Assembly (NCBI GenBank): GCA_002427505.1
Contig: DIRJ01000008.1
Location: 1,280 to 14,023, forward strand
Source of the DNA: Mageeibacillus sp. UBA5439
GTDB lineage: Bacteria > Bacillota > Clostridia > Saccharofermentanales > DTU023
Reading direction: 5' to 3'
DNA: 12,744 bases
Notes under the pieces: model-generated
What the model was told of the DNA's origin: nothing
What the model saw: the letters and a program-made list of their open reading frames with translations, nothing else
The model's database searches: none
Position numbers and translations under genes: made by a program
In this document: positions 6,268 to 12,744 of the stretch, piece by piece
Numbering within the stretch: position 1 is the first letter of the stretch
Layout of the letters: every line of letters begins with the position of its first letter

Positions 6268-7050
6268 CTACAAAATGTACTTTTCTTTTAGTTTATCGAC
6301 AATAAACTGTACGGATTCGTCAGCCCCTGCATTGATTGTCATGCCCGGGGCTTTGACACTCTTGGGAAAAGATTTGGCAACACGGGTGGGCGAGCCTTTT
6401 AAACCGATATTTTCATCTTCGATCTCAAGATCATCACGCCCCCACACCCTAAGATTATTTTCCCGATAGGCGTCAAAAATACCGCCCGGTGTCATATAGC
6501 GCGGCTCATTCAGTTCGGACAAAACGGTCACCAGAGCCGGCATACCAGCCCGGACTGTGTGAATGCTTTCGTCATACTGCTGTCTGACGACAACATCCTT
6601 GCCGTCAACGCGGATATCTTCTGCATAGGAGAGATTAGGGATACTCAAATGTTCAGCTATGCCGGGGCCTACCTGTGCCGTATCACCATCGATAGCCTGG
6701 CGTCCGGTCAGAACCAGGTCGCAGCCTATCTGTTTAATCGCTGCCGCCAAAGTCGAAGAGGTGGCCCAAGTATCAGCGCCGCCAAAGGCCCTGTCTGTCA
6801 GGAGATAGCATTCGTCTGCCCCCATGGCCAAAGCTTCACGCAAGACAGCTTCTGCCTGCCTGGGACCCATGCTCAGACCGATAACTCTGGCACCGCTGGC
6901 GTCCTTAATACGCAGGGCTGCTTCCAGGGCGGCCTTGTCGTCCGGATTCATGATGGAAGGAACACCTTCTCGCATTAAAGTGCCTGTTTCGGGGTTGATA
7001 CGCACTTCATTAGTATCTGGAACTTGTTTCATACATACAATAATTTTCAT
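6268..7050 (-). CDS. etfB: electron transfer flavoprotein, beta subunit (bifurcating type)
   Basis: This 260-residue protein is the beta subunit of ETF. The start is placed at the ATG at 7050, because MKIIVCMKQVPDT is the conserved EtfB N-terminus. A GGGGGGA ribosome binding site lies just upstream, and an earlier ATG at 7137 would add 29 unrelated residues and overlap the acyl-CoA dehydrogenase by 77 bp. The frame shows NPDDKAALEAAL (35-46), GRQAIDGDTAQVGP (116-129) and the dehydrogenase-docking region NEPRYM (181-186). The form GDTAQVGP is the one I know from bifurcating clostridial and Acidaminococcus-type EtfB; AMP-binding mitochondrial-type ETFs have a different sequence there. It lies between the dehydrogenase (10-bp gap) and etfA (12-bp gap). 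With them it should form an NADH-dependent bifurcating or confurcating complex, an inference from family resemblance. Confidence 0.96.
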   Translation of the reverse strand: MKIIVCMKQVPDTNEVRINPETGTLMREGVPSIMNPDDKAALEAALRIKDASGARVIGLSMGPRQAEAVLREALAMGADECYLLTDRAFGGADTWATSSTLAAAIKQIGCDLVLTGRQAIDGDTAQVGPGIAEHLSIPNLSYAEDIRVDGKDVVVRQQYDESIHTVRAGMPALVTVLSELNEPRYMTPGGIFDAYRENNLRVWGRDDLEIEDENIGLKGSPTRVAKSFPKSVKAPGMTINAGADESVQFIVDKLKEKYIL

Positions 7051-7060
7051 AGCTTCCCCC

Positions 7061-8197
7061 CTAGCCCAATAAGCTTCCGCTGATAACCATCTGCATAACT
7101 TCTGAAGTTCCTTCATAAATCTCTGTGATCTTGGCATCGCGCATCATGCGCTCAACATCATAGTCCTGTATATAGCCATAGCCGCCATGCAGCTGGACTG
7201 CCAGACTGCTGACATAATTGGCGGTCCGGCTGGCCTTTAGTTTGGCCATAGCAGCCTCATAAGAATAGCGTTCTCCCGAGTCTTTCTTTTCGGCTGCCAG
7301 ATAAGTAAGGTAGCGGGCTGACTCTATTTCAGTCGCCATATTGGCGATCTGGAATTGCGTGTTCTGAAATTTGCTGATCGCGCGGCCGAATTGTTTGCGC
7401 TCCTTGACATAGGCGATTGTCTTGTCCAAAGCGCCCTGTGCAATTCCTACAGCTTGAGCTGCAATGCCGATGCGTCCGCCGTCAAGTGTACCCATAGCCA
7501 GGCCAAAGCCTTTGCCTTCCAGACCCAGAAGATTCTCCCGGGGAATGCGGCAGTCGGTAAAGATCAACTCGCGTGTTGATGAGCCGTGAATACCCATTTT
7601 CTTTTCAGCCAGGCCAAAGTCAAATCCCGGCCTGCCTTTTTCCACGATAAAAGCAGAAATACCACGGGTTCCCTGGCTCCTGTCCGTCATGGCAAAGACG
7701 ACATAGATGTCTGCATAACCGGCATTGGTAATAAATATTTTTGATCCGTTCAGCACGTATTCATCACCATCAAGAACGGCAGTCGTCCTCTGGCTGCCGG
7801 CATCGGTTCCGGCATCAGGCTCAGTCAGGGCAAAAGCACCCAGTTTATCTGTATTCAAGGGCCGCAAATATTCCTCTTTTTGCTCCGCTGTTCCCTTGCT
7901 GTCGATAGCGCCGGCAGCCAGAGATGTGTGGGCAGAGACTATCACGCCGGTAGTTGCACATACCCGTGACAGTTCTTCAACTGCCAGCACATAAGTTAAT
8001 GTGTCACAGCCCTGCCCACCATAATCCTTGGAAAAAGGAATACCCATGAAACCATATTTATGCATTTTTTCAACTGTTTCGCTGGGGAAACGGTGGCTTT
8101 CGTCGATCTCTCTGGCCAGAGGCTCGACTTCTCTGACTGCAAAATCGCGAAATAGCTGGCGAGCCATCTTCTGCTCCTTAGTTAATGTAAAATCCAT
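7061..8197 (-). CDS. short-chain acyl-CoA dehydrogenase, butyryl-CoA dehydrogenase-like
   Basis: This 378-residue FAD enzyme belongs to the acyl-CoA dehydrogenase family and resembles clostridial Bcd along its whole length. It has the N-terminal helical domain with CATTGVIVSAHTSL and the middle beta domain with ALTEPDAGTDAGS and ITNAGYADIYVVFA. The C-terminal helical domain carries TLDGGRIGIAAQAVGIAQGA, RKQFGRAISKFQNTQFQIA, QLHGGYGYIQDYDVERMMRDAKI and YEGTSEV. The catalytic base is Glu362 in YEGTSE. In Bcd/EtfAB complexes it interconverts crotonyl-CoA and butyryl-CoA; other short or branched acyl-CoAs are possible. AGGAG 7 bases before the ATG supports the start. Its stop is 10 bp before etfB. 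No crotonase, 3-hydroxyacyl-CoA dehydrogenase or thiolase gene is adjacent. Family is certain; butyryl-CoA as substrate is likely but unproven, so no symbol is given. Confidence 0.95.
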   Translation of the reverse strand: MDFTLTKEQKMARQLFRDFAVREVEPLAREIDESHRFPSETVEKMHKYGFMGIPFSKDYGGQGCDTLTYVLAVEELSRVCATTGVIVSAHTSLAAGAIDSKGTAEQKEEYLRPLNTDKLGAFALTEPDAGTDAGSQRTTAVLDGDEYVLNGSKIFITNAGYADIYVVFAMTDRSQGTRGISAFIVEKGRPGFDFGLAEKKMGIHGSSTRELIFTDCRIPRENLLGLEGKGFGLAMGTLDGGRIGIAAQAVGIAQGALDKTIAYVKERKQFGRAISKFQNTQFQIANMATEIESARYLTYLAAEKKDSGERYSYEAAMAKLKASRTANYVSSLAVQLHGGYGYIQDYDVERMMRDAKITEIYEGTSEVMQMVISGSLLG

Positions 8198-8267
8198 GTT
8201 TACTCCTCTAAGACAAATCTATCTGCGTCTTCTGTATGGTTATCTCAGCGGCAGCTGATGCCGGTTT

Positions 8268-9440
8268 CTAGATTCTTGCTGCGCCTGTATCTCTGGCCGC
8301 CTGCGCCACCGCATCAGCAACAGCATCAGCCACATTCTTATTCAGGGCACTGGGCATGATATTTTCTTCGTTCAAGTCAGCTTCAGGAATATAATCTGCA
8401 ATGGCTTGAGCAGCTGCCAGTTTCATTGCTTCATTGATCTCCCTTGCCCGCACTCTCAGAGCTCCTTTAAAGAGACCGGGAAAAACCGATACGTTATTAA
8501 TCTGATTGGGGAAATCAGAGCGGCCCGTACCCATGATACGTACTCCGGCTTCTTTTGCCAGATCCGGTAAAATTTCCGGTTCCGGATTAGCCATGGCGAA
8601 AACGATCGGGTCTGTATTCATCGACCTGATCATATCAGCTGTCAGGACATTGGGACCGGAAACCCCGATAAAAATATCGGCACCCTTGATCACATCCGCC
8701 AGTGAGCCTTTTTCCATATGCGGGTTCGTGATTTCAGCCAGGGAAACATATGATGCACGCATACCAGCGACACCTTTGCAGATGGCCCCTTCCCTGCCGC
8801 AGGCGATCTGATTAACTGAACCTGCCGTCTGCAACAGCTTAATGATGGCTGTACCTGCTGAACCGGCACCATTAACAACAATCTTCAGGTCTGGCAGCTC
8901 CTTGCCGACAACTTTGAGGGCGTTCAGCACTGCAGCCAGTACAACAATAGCGGTACCGTGCTGGTCATCATGGAAAACCGGAATATCTAGTTCTTGCTTT
9001 AATCTCTCTTCAATTTCGAAACAGCGCGGTGCAGCGATATCCTCCAGATTGATACCACCAAAGCCGGGTGAGATCAGCTTGACTGTTTCCACAATAGTGT
9101 CAGTATTCTGAGAATCTATGGCGATAGGAAAAGCGTCGACATCACCAAATTCCTTGAAGAGAATCGCTTTGCCTTCCATAACCGGCAGGGCGGCTTTAGC
9201 TCCTATATTGCCCAAACCCAGGACAGCGCTTCCGTCCGTGACCACGGCTACCAGATTACCTTTGGCTGTGTATTTATAAACATCCTCCGGGTTTTCCGCG
9301 ATTTTGCGGCAAGGCGCGGCAACTCCAGGTGTATAGGCAGTGCTGAGATCCTCATTGGTCTCAACTTTTACTTTAGAAGTGACCTCGATTTTACCTCTAT
9401 TTTTTTCGTGTAATTCAAGACTCAATTCCGAAAAATTCAT
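8268..9440 (-). CDS. malic enzyme (short bacterial form)
   Basis: This 390-residue enzyme decarboxylates malate oxidatively to pyruvate and CO2 with reduction of NAD or NADP. The catalytic Tyr36 lies in STAYTPGVA (33-41), Lys91 in MEGKAILFKEF (88-98), and the metal-binding residues are Glu133-Asp134 in NLEDIAAPRCFEIE and the Asp pair in FHDDQHGTA (157-163). The Rossmann motif VVNGAGSAGTA spans 188-198. The length is that of the short bacterial form, without the phosphotransacetylase-like C-terminal domain of long MaeB. The cofactor preference is not safely readable. GGAGG about 10 bases before the ATG supports the start. It is followed after 70 bp by the acyl-CoA dehydrogenase on the same strand with no convincing terminator between, so it is probably the first gene of a malic enzyme-bcd-etfB-etfA transcript. 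I found no strong promoter in 9441-9542. Confidence 0.95.
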   Translation of the reverse strand: MNFSELSLELHEKNRGKIEVTSKVKVETNEDLSTAYTPGVAAPCRKIAENPEDVYKYTAKGNLVAVVTDGSAVLGLGNIGAKAALPVMEGKAILFKEFGDVDAFPIAIDSQNTDTIVETVKLISPGFGGINLEDIAAPRCFEIEERLKQELDIPVFHDDQHGTAIVVLAAVLNALKVVGKELPDLKIVVNGAGSAGTAIIKLLQTAGSVNQIACGREGAICKGVAGMRASYVSLAEITNPHMEKGSLADVIKGADIFIGVSGPNVLTADMIRSMNTDPIVFAMANPEPEILPDLAKEAGVRIMGTGRSDFPNQINNVSVFPGLFKGALRVRAREINEAMKLAAAQAIADYIPEADLNEENIMPSALNKNVADAVADAVAQAARDTGAARI

Positions 9441-9542
9441 ACATTCTTCCCTCCTTAAAACTTATCCATCTACTATATTAAGCTAAAAGTTGAAGTCTTG
9501 CTATGACACTGCAGTCAGATGTGTAAACTGTCGGTTCTGTCA

Positions 9543-10709
9543 CTACTCTTTCTCTTTTTTCTCCCCTGCCTTTTCTTCCGCATAGGCCATCAGCTGCCGC
9601 TCCATTGCAAGTTCCTGTGGAAAAGGATAAGTCTCAGTGACCTGATCGAAGACTTTTTTAAATTTATCTGCCAGGTCCTTATTTTCATTTTGCAGCAATT
9701 CATAGGTAAAAATTGTCCGGATTATGGCAGGTTCTGTTTTGTTGGCATCCATGAAATTTGACTGACGTTTTTCCAGCCAATAGTCCAGAATGCCTTTTCT
9801 GTTCTCACCCAGCAATTCACAATAAACCCGGTCTGCTATAATAAATCCGCCTTGCGCCGCCGTTAGACTGTCCATTTCCTGAAGGCTGGCCATAATTCGG
9901 TCCGCTTCCTCGATTTCCAGAAGATCCAGCATCCTTTTATAAGCAAAAACACCAAGGCCGGCCAGCAGCCCATTGCTCATTGCTTCCTGCGACGGTAACT
10001 CAAACCATGCCGCTGGCATCTCCTTCAGCCTTTTTCCTTTAGCAGTTTGCTCACTTATCCTCAGCTGAGTCTCATAAGCGCGCATGCCGCCTTCCACTTG
10101 CCTGATGGTATAGATATTATAGCCATCGTTATGTCGTTTGCCCGCAATAACCGGTATGCCGTTCATGACAACAAAAGCCATGCCAAAGGCTGCGGTCAGT
10201 ATAAAGAAAAGTGACAGGAATTCAATATTTAAAGTGAGCAGGGCCAGACCCGCAGCAATTACTGCAATAGCAAAGTTAACTATTATGCCGCCAAGATTGT
10301 AAAGCAGATAAGGAATCTTCCCGTCAGAACTTGCCGGCGGCACCATCAGGCACTGTCCTCCGGAACCGGCAAACTTTACACGCCGGAACTGCACAGCTCC
10401 ATCCTTTTGAATCCACATGAAACGTCCGATTCGAAAGACAAGAAGCTCATAGCCGGTCAGTTTGCCAAAAGCCAGATGTCCCAGTTCATGCAGTGGCATC
10501 TGTATGGAAAAGGCAGCGTAGAAGGCAATCGCAAGACCTGCAATCAACAGGGCAAGTTCAGAAGCCTGCATATCTGTGCTTATGTGCCCTTGCAAAAAGT
10601 TCACCAGAATTACTACAATAAATACCCCAATGGCTATCATTAGAGAGTAATATAGTCCTGTCAGCAGAGTTTTTGAAAAATCTGCTTTTTTCGTCTTTAA
10701 ATCGCTCAT
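9543..10709 (-). CDS. M50-type (site-2 protease-like) membrane metalloprotease of unknown substrate
   Basis: This 388-residue protein has a zinc-protease motif HELGH at 74-78 (His74, Glu75, His78) at the end of a membrane segment, as in M50 intramembrane proteases. The likely third ligand is Asp195 in RHNDGYN (192-198), which replaces the usual LDG motif. Membrane segments lie at about 14-39, 51-71, 136-160 and 163-187. Between them is a loop with GSGGQCLMVPP (115-125). Residues 200-388 form a soluble, largely helical and charged C-terminal domain that ends in a basic and acidic tail; no PDZ domain is apparent. Such proteins occur in Gram-positive bacteria as uncharacterised M50-like families. 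A good promoter and AGGAAG before the ATG support the start. It stands between the uracil permease and malic enzyme genes and is not obviously part of either unit. Proteolytic activity is inferred. Confidence 0.8.
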   Translation of the reverse strand: MSDLKTKKADFSKTLLTGLYYSLMIAIGVFIVVILVNFLQGHISTDMQASELALLIAGLAIAFYAAFSIQMPLHELGHLAFGKLTGYELLVFRIGRFMWIQKDGAVQFRRVKFAGSGGQCLMVPPASSDGKIPYLLYNLGGIIVNFAIAVIAAGLALLTLNIEFLSLFFILTAAFGMAFVVMNGIPVIAGKRHNDGYNIYTIRQVEGGMRAYETQLRISEQTAKGKRLKEMPAAWFELPSQEAMSNGLLAGLGVFAYKRMLDLLEIEEADRIMASLQEMDSLTAAQGGFIIADRVYCELLGENRKGILDYWLEKRQSNFMDANKTEPAIIRTIFTYELLQNENKDLADKFKKVFDQVTETYPFPQELAMERQLMAYAEEKAGEKKEKE

Positions 10710-10742
10710 CTGTCTTCCTGCCTTTGTCTAGCTGTCTAACCC

Positions 10743-10771
10743 ATAATATTGTGAATCATGGCCAGGGTCAA
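10743..10771 (-). promoter_or_regulatory. promoter of the M50-type protease gene
   Basis: On the minus strand TTGACC (10766-10771) is followed after exactly 17 bases by TATTAT (10743-10748). Each box matches the housekeeping consensus at five of six positions, the best promoter in the window. Transcription would start near 10736, giving a leader of about 27 nt. A 12-bp palindrome touches its upstream edge. Confidence 0.65.
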
Positions 10772-10782
10772 AGTTTAAACTT
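10771..10782. repeat. 12-bp perfect palindrome AAGTTTAAACTT at the M50 promoter
   Basis: AAGTTTAAACTT is its own reverse complement and shares its first base with the -35 box of the M50 gene promoter. Its place suits a binding site for a regulator acting on this promoter. It is AT-rich and short, so chance cannot be excluded. Confidence 0.35.
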
Positions 10783-10824
10783 CCTGCTACGCCTGCTTAA
10801 GGATAAATGATCTCTCAACATAGA

Positions 10825-10850
10825 ACGACCCCGGCGGAAACCGGGGTCGT
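10825..10850 (-). terminator. terminator of the uracil permease gene
   Basis: ACGACCCCGG (10825-10834) pairs perfectly with CCGGGGTCGT (10841-10850) around a 6-nt loop, 46 bp behind the permease stop. On the minus strand the stem ends in T and is followed by TCTATGTT, a weak T-tract. Position and stem strength make it the probable end of the permease transcript and insulate the M50 gene. Confidence 0.65.
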
Positions 10851-10896
10851 AATCAAACAAGAATGCTAATAATGCCTGCTTAATTCTTTGAAAACC

Positions 10897-12246
10897 TTAC
10901 TCTACTGCCTGTTCGTTTCCGTCTTCATCATAGACCTTGAACTCATAATCTTTACCCGGAAGTATGCCATTCATTACGATACCGACGATTGCTGCAATAG
11001 CCAGACCGGAGAAGACCAGATGTGACTGTCCGACCGGAATTGACAGGCCGCCAATAGCATCAAAGCCGAGGCCTGAAACCAGAATCAGAGCCGCGATAAC
11101 CAGATTGCGGGTCTTGGTCAGGTCGACCTGGTTTTCGACCAGCGTCCGAACGCCGATAGCTGAAATCATACCGTAGAGGATAAAGGAGATACCGCCGATG
11201 ACCACGCCCGGAATAGAGGAAATAACTGCCTCAATAGCCGGGAAGAAGCTGGCGATAATTGCAAAAGCTGCGGCAATTCGCATGACCAGGGGATCAAAGA
11301 CACGGGTCAGGACGAGAACGCCTGTATTTTCACCATAAGTGGTGTTAGCGGGTCCGCCAAAGGCGGAGGCCAGGCTGGTTGCAAGACCGTCACCCAGCAG
11401 GGTTCTGTGGAGGCCGGGATCAAGGATGTAATTTCTGCGTGTAGTCGCACCAATAGCCATGATGTCGCCGATATGCTCCATAATCGTCGCCAGGGCGATT
11501 GGCACAATTGTGATGATTGCGCTCGCCTCAAACTTCATGAAACGTTCTTTCGCTAAAGGCAGGTGGAAAACACCCACTCCTTGGAGTCCGCTGAAATCTA
11601 CGATGCCGAATACCAGCGACAATCCGTAACCAATAACCAGGGCAACAAGTATGGGAACAATTTTGATCATCCCTTTACCCCAGATATTACAGATGATGAC
11701 TGTAGCTATTACTACAAATGCAATCAGCCAGTTGATACCCAGACCAAGTTCTGCACCATTTCTTCCAACGATCGGGGCCTGAATATTAATCAGGGCTGAG
11801 GGTGCCAGAATCAATCCGATCAAAATAATGACCGGGCCTGTTACTACGGGCGGGAAGAAGCGCATTACACGCTTGGGTCCCAAAAACTTGAACAGGATTG
11901 CTACAACTACATACACCAGGCCGGCGACAAAAATACCGCCGACAGCGTAAGGAAGTCTCGCGGGATCTCCGTTGGGCGCTACGGTTTGATAACCGGCAAT
12001 AAAGGCGAACGACGATCCCAGAAAGGCAGGAACCTTTCCTTTGGTTAACAAATGGAACAATAAGGTACCGACGCCTGCAAAGAACAGGGCGGTAGAGACA
12101 TTGAGACCGGTCAAAAGTGGTACCAGAACAGTTGCGCCGAACATTGCAAACATGTGCTGCAAGCCCAGAACCAGAGTCCTGCCGGTACCGAGTTCTTTGA
12201 CATCATAGATTGGCTCGAGTCCCAGTTGTTTCTTCTCTTTTGTCAT
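10897..12246 (-). CDS. uraA: uracil permease, NCS2 (nucleobase:cation symporter-2) family
   Basis: This 449-residue membrane protein is a uracil:proton symporter of the NCS2 family, which takes up uracil for salvage. It has the multi-segment pattern expected for the 14-segment fold. Family motifs are GLQHMFAMFGATVLVP (28-43) and FLGSSFAFI (75-83). The two substrate/proton glutamates known from E. coli UraA are present: Glu257 in MEHIGD (256-261) and Glu306 in GGPANTTYGENTGV (297-310). The YGENTGV form favours uracil over xanthine or uric acid transporters. Length is close to E. coli UraA, with a slightly longer hydrophilic tail. GAGAGGAGA before the ATG supports the start. No pyrimidine biosynthesis gene is adjacent. 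It appears to be transcribed alone, with a terminator behind it and a foldable leader in front. Confidence 0.93.
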   Translation of the reverse strand: MTKEKKQLGLEPIYDVKELGTGRTLVLGLQHMFAMFGATVLVPLLTGLNVSTALFFAGVGTLLFHLLTKGKVPAFLGSSFAFIAGYQTVAPNGDPARLPYAVGGIFVAGLVYVVVAILFKFLGPKRVMRFFPPVVTGPVIILIGLILAPSALINIQAPIVGRNGAELGLGINWLIAFVVIATVIICNIWGKGMIKIVPILVALVIGYGLSLVFGIVDFSGLQGVGVFHLPLAKERFMKFEASAIITIVPIALATIMEHIGDIMAIGATTRRNYILDPGLHRTLLGDGLATSLASAFGGPANTTYGENTGVLVLTRVFDPLVMRIAAAFAIIASFFPAIEAVISSIPGVVIGGISFILYGMISAIGVRTLVENQVDLTKTRNLVIAALILVSGLGFDAIGGLSIPVGQSHLVFSGLAIAAIVGIVMNGILPGKDYEFKVYDEDGNEQAVE

Positions 12247-12269
12247 TATGCATCTCCTCTCTTAACTAA

Positions 12270-12331
12270 AATAAGTTCTTATCTGCCAAGCTGCACAATG
12301 CTAGGCTGCAGAGGCAACGGAAAAACTTATT
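12270..12331 (-). promoter_or_regulatory. foldable 5' leader element of the uracil permease gene
   Basis: On the minus strand AATAAGTT (12324-12331) pairs perfectly with AACTTATT (12270-12277). Inside, TCTGC (12308-12312) pairs with GCAGA (12282-12286) and the stem continues with AGC/GCT after a two-base bulge. The two stems are joined by an unequal internal loop of 11 and 4 nt. The element ends about 10 bases before the ribosome binding site, where a regulatory RNA could act. It does not match the PyrR-binding consensus or a purine riboswitch as I know them. Confidence 0.35.
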
Positions 12332-12573
12332 ATTTCAAACATTTTACATCATAAGCATTGCATTTACATTAGCGATAATCCACAAAAATCTGAAAATTTA
12401 TACCTATTTTTCTTCTAAAACTAGATATTTTTAGGTAACTTACACAAATTAGGCTTAGCTTTTGGCTTGTAGTGGCTGCATTTCGTTTTATTATGCTGTA
12501 TAGCTGCAGGATATTTTACAAAATTAATGAATATTAATACTTAATGGGTTAAAACTTCTCATTTTTTTCGTGG

Positions 12574-12599
12574 TCCCCGGGTCAAAACAGACCCGGGGA
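12574..12599 (-). terminator. GC-rich hairpin behind the cyclase-like gene, without a T-run
   Basis: TCCCCGGGTC (12574-12583) pairs perfectly with GACCCGGGGA (12590-12599) around a 6-nt loop. It lies about 40 bp behind the stop of the minus-strand cyclase-like gene, the usual place for a terminator. On the minus strand it is followed by an A-run, not T. It could be a T-less terminator, an RNA 3'-end stabiliser, or a shield against read-through. Confidence 0.45.
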
Positions 12600-12639
12600 T
12601 CCCACTCACCGGCTGTTAGTTGCCGGCATTTTTACTGTA

Positions 12640-12744
12640 TTATTCGACTTCTTCGAAAGCAACACAGCGGCAGAAGGCTGACTCACCATATTGGAATTTC
12701 CAGGGGAAGGTTCCAAGAATCATACGTCTGCCCAGAACTTCATC
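12640..12744 (-). CDS. C-terminal end of a probable cyclase/kynurenine formamidase-family protein (partial)
   Basis: The minus strand is open from the window edge to a TAA at 12640-12642, giving 34 residues. They include RRMILGTFPWKF, ESAFCRCVAF and an acidic ending EEVE. The pattern of a buried strand, GTFPWKF, a small turn and a C-R-x-V-A-F strand resembles the last part of metal-dependent cyclase-family hydrolases (PF04199 type, related to bacterial kynurenine formamidase). The catalytic HxGTHxDxPxH region would lie beyond the window, so the family call rests on the tail alone. It reads toward the uracil permease but is separated by 393 bp and a GC-rich hairpin. Confidence 0.55.
   Translation of the reverse strand, partial: DEVLGRRMILGTFPWKFQYGESAFCRCVAFEEVE

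Larger units (their letters stand above)
12247..12639. other. AT-rich intergenic region before the uracil permease
   Basis: This 393-bp stretch has no gene that I can support. It holds the ribosome binding site and foldable leader of the permease (12247-12331), then an AT-rich stretch (about 12330-12565), and a GC-rich hairpin (12574-12599). In the AT-rich part, TTAAT recurs at 12524, 12534 and 12541. I found no promoter there with two good boxes at correct spacing, though the permease promoter must lie in it if the gene is transcribed alone. Confidence 0.6.

Noticed and set aside
8198..8267. Terminator between the malic enzyme and the acyl-CoA dehydrogenase
   Set aside because: Only a 4-bp GGCA/TGCC stem without T-run is visible, too weak to claim.
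8506..9111. Plus-strand frames of about 90-100 codons opposite the malic enzyme gene
   Set aside because: Antisense to a well-supported enzyme gene and rich in Ser, Ala, Pro and Ile as expected of a reverse frame; no family features.
12524..12545. Repeated TTAAT motifs as an origin, iteron or attachment site
   Set aside because: Only three short AT-rich copies with unequal spacing (10 and 7 bases) in an AT-rich region; no replication or integration gene nearby.
1..12744. Mobile element, CRISPR, toxin-antitoxin or phage-defence system
   Set aside because: I saw no transposase, integrase, repeat-spacer pattern, nuclease or other defence-type domain on either strand.

Overview
The window looks like a chromosomal segment of an anaerobic bacterium of the Bacillota, most likely a clostridial or related fermenter. 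The main reasons are a butyryl-CoA-dehydrogenase-like acyl-CoA dehydrogenase followed directly by etfB and etfA of the electron-bifurcating clostridial type, strong GGAGG-type ribosome binding sites, a TTG start, and an mtnA and a short-form malic enzyme of the kind common in these bacteria. Assignment below class level is not possible from this sequence. There is no rRNA, tRNA, CRISPR array, insertion sequence, integrase or phage gene. The content is mostly core metabolism and transport.

Layout from left to right. Bases 1-64 may hold the tail of an upstream gene. A plus-strand isochorismatase-like cysteine hydrolase (65-613) converges on a minus-strand glycerate kinase (761-1888, TTG start). 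Next is a minus-strand EamA-type exporter (2041-2946). A 208-bp divergent intergenic region with an 11-bp-arm inverted repeat separates it from a plus-strand two-pass membrane protein of unknown function (3155-3949), which contains a perfect internal Shine-Dalgarno site and an in-frame ATG. That gene converges on mtnA (3984-5048, minus). A strong hairpin terminator (5118-5151) separates mtnA from the main operon.

The main operon is on the minus strand and reads malic enzyme (8268-9440), acyl-CoA dehydrogenase (7061-8197), etfB (6268-7050), etfA (5257-6255). The last three genes are 10 and 12 bp apart. They should form a Bcd/EtfAB complex that reduces or oxidises a short-chain acyl-CoA with electron transfer through flavins. 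The malic enzyme in front makes pyruvate and NAD(P)H. None of the usual partners (crotonase, 3-hydroxyacyl-CoA dehydrogenase, thiolase) is in the window.

Upstream of the operon are a membrane M50-type metalloprotease-like protein with its own good promoter (9543-10709), and a uracil permease of the NCS2 family (10897-12246) with a terminator behind it and a foldable 5' leader in front. The right edge holds the C-terminus of a probable cyclase/kynurenine-formamidase-family protein (12640-12744, minus).

No clearly new multi-gene system was found. The points most worth a second look are the internal start in the unknown membrane protein, the symmetric divergent promoter, the malic enzyme-Bcd-Etf arrangement, the M50 protein with its palindrome at the promoter, and the uracil permease leader.
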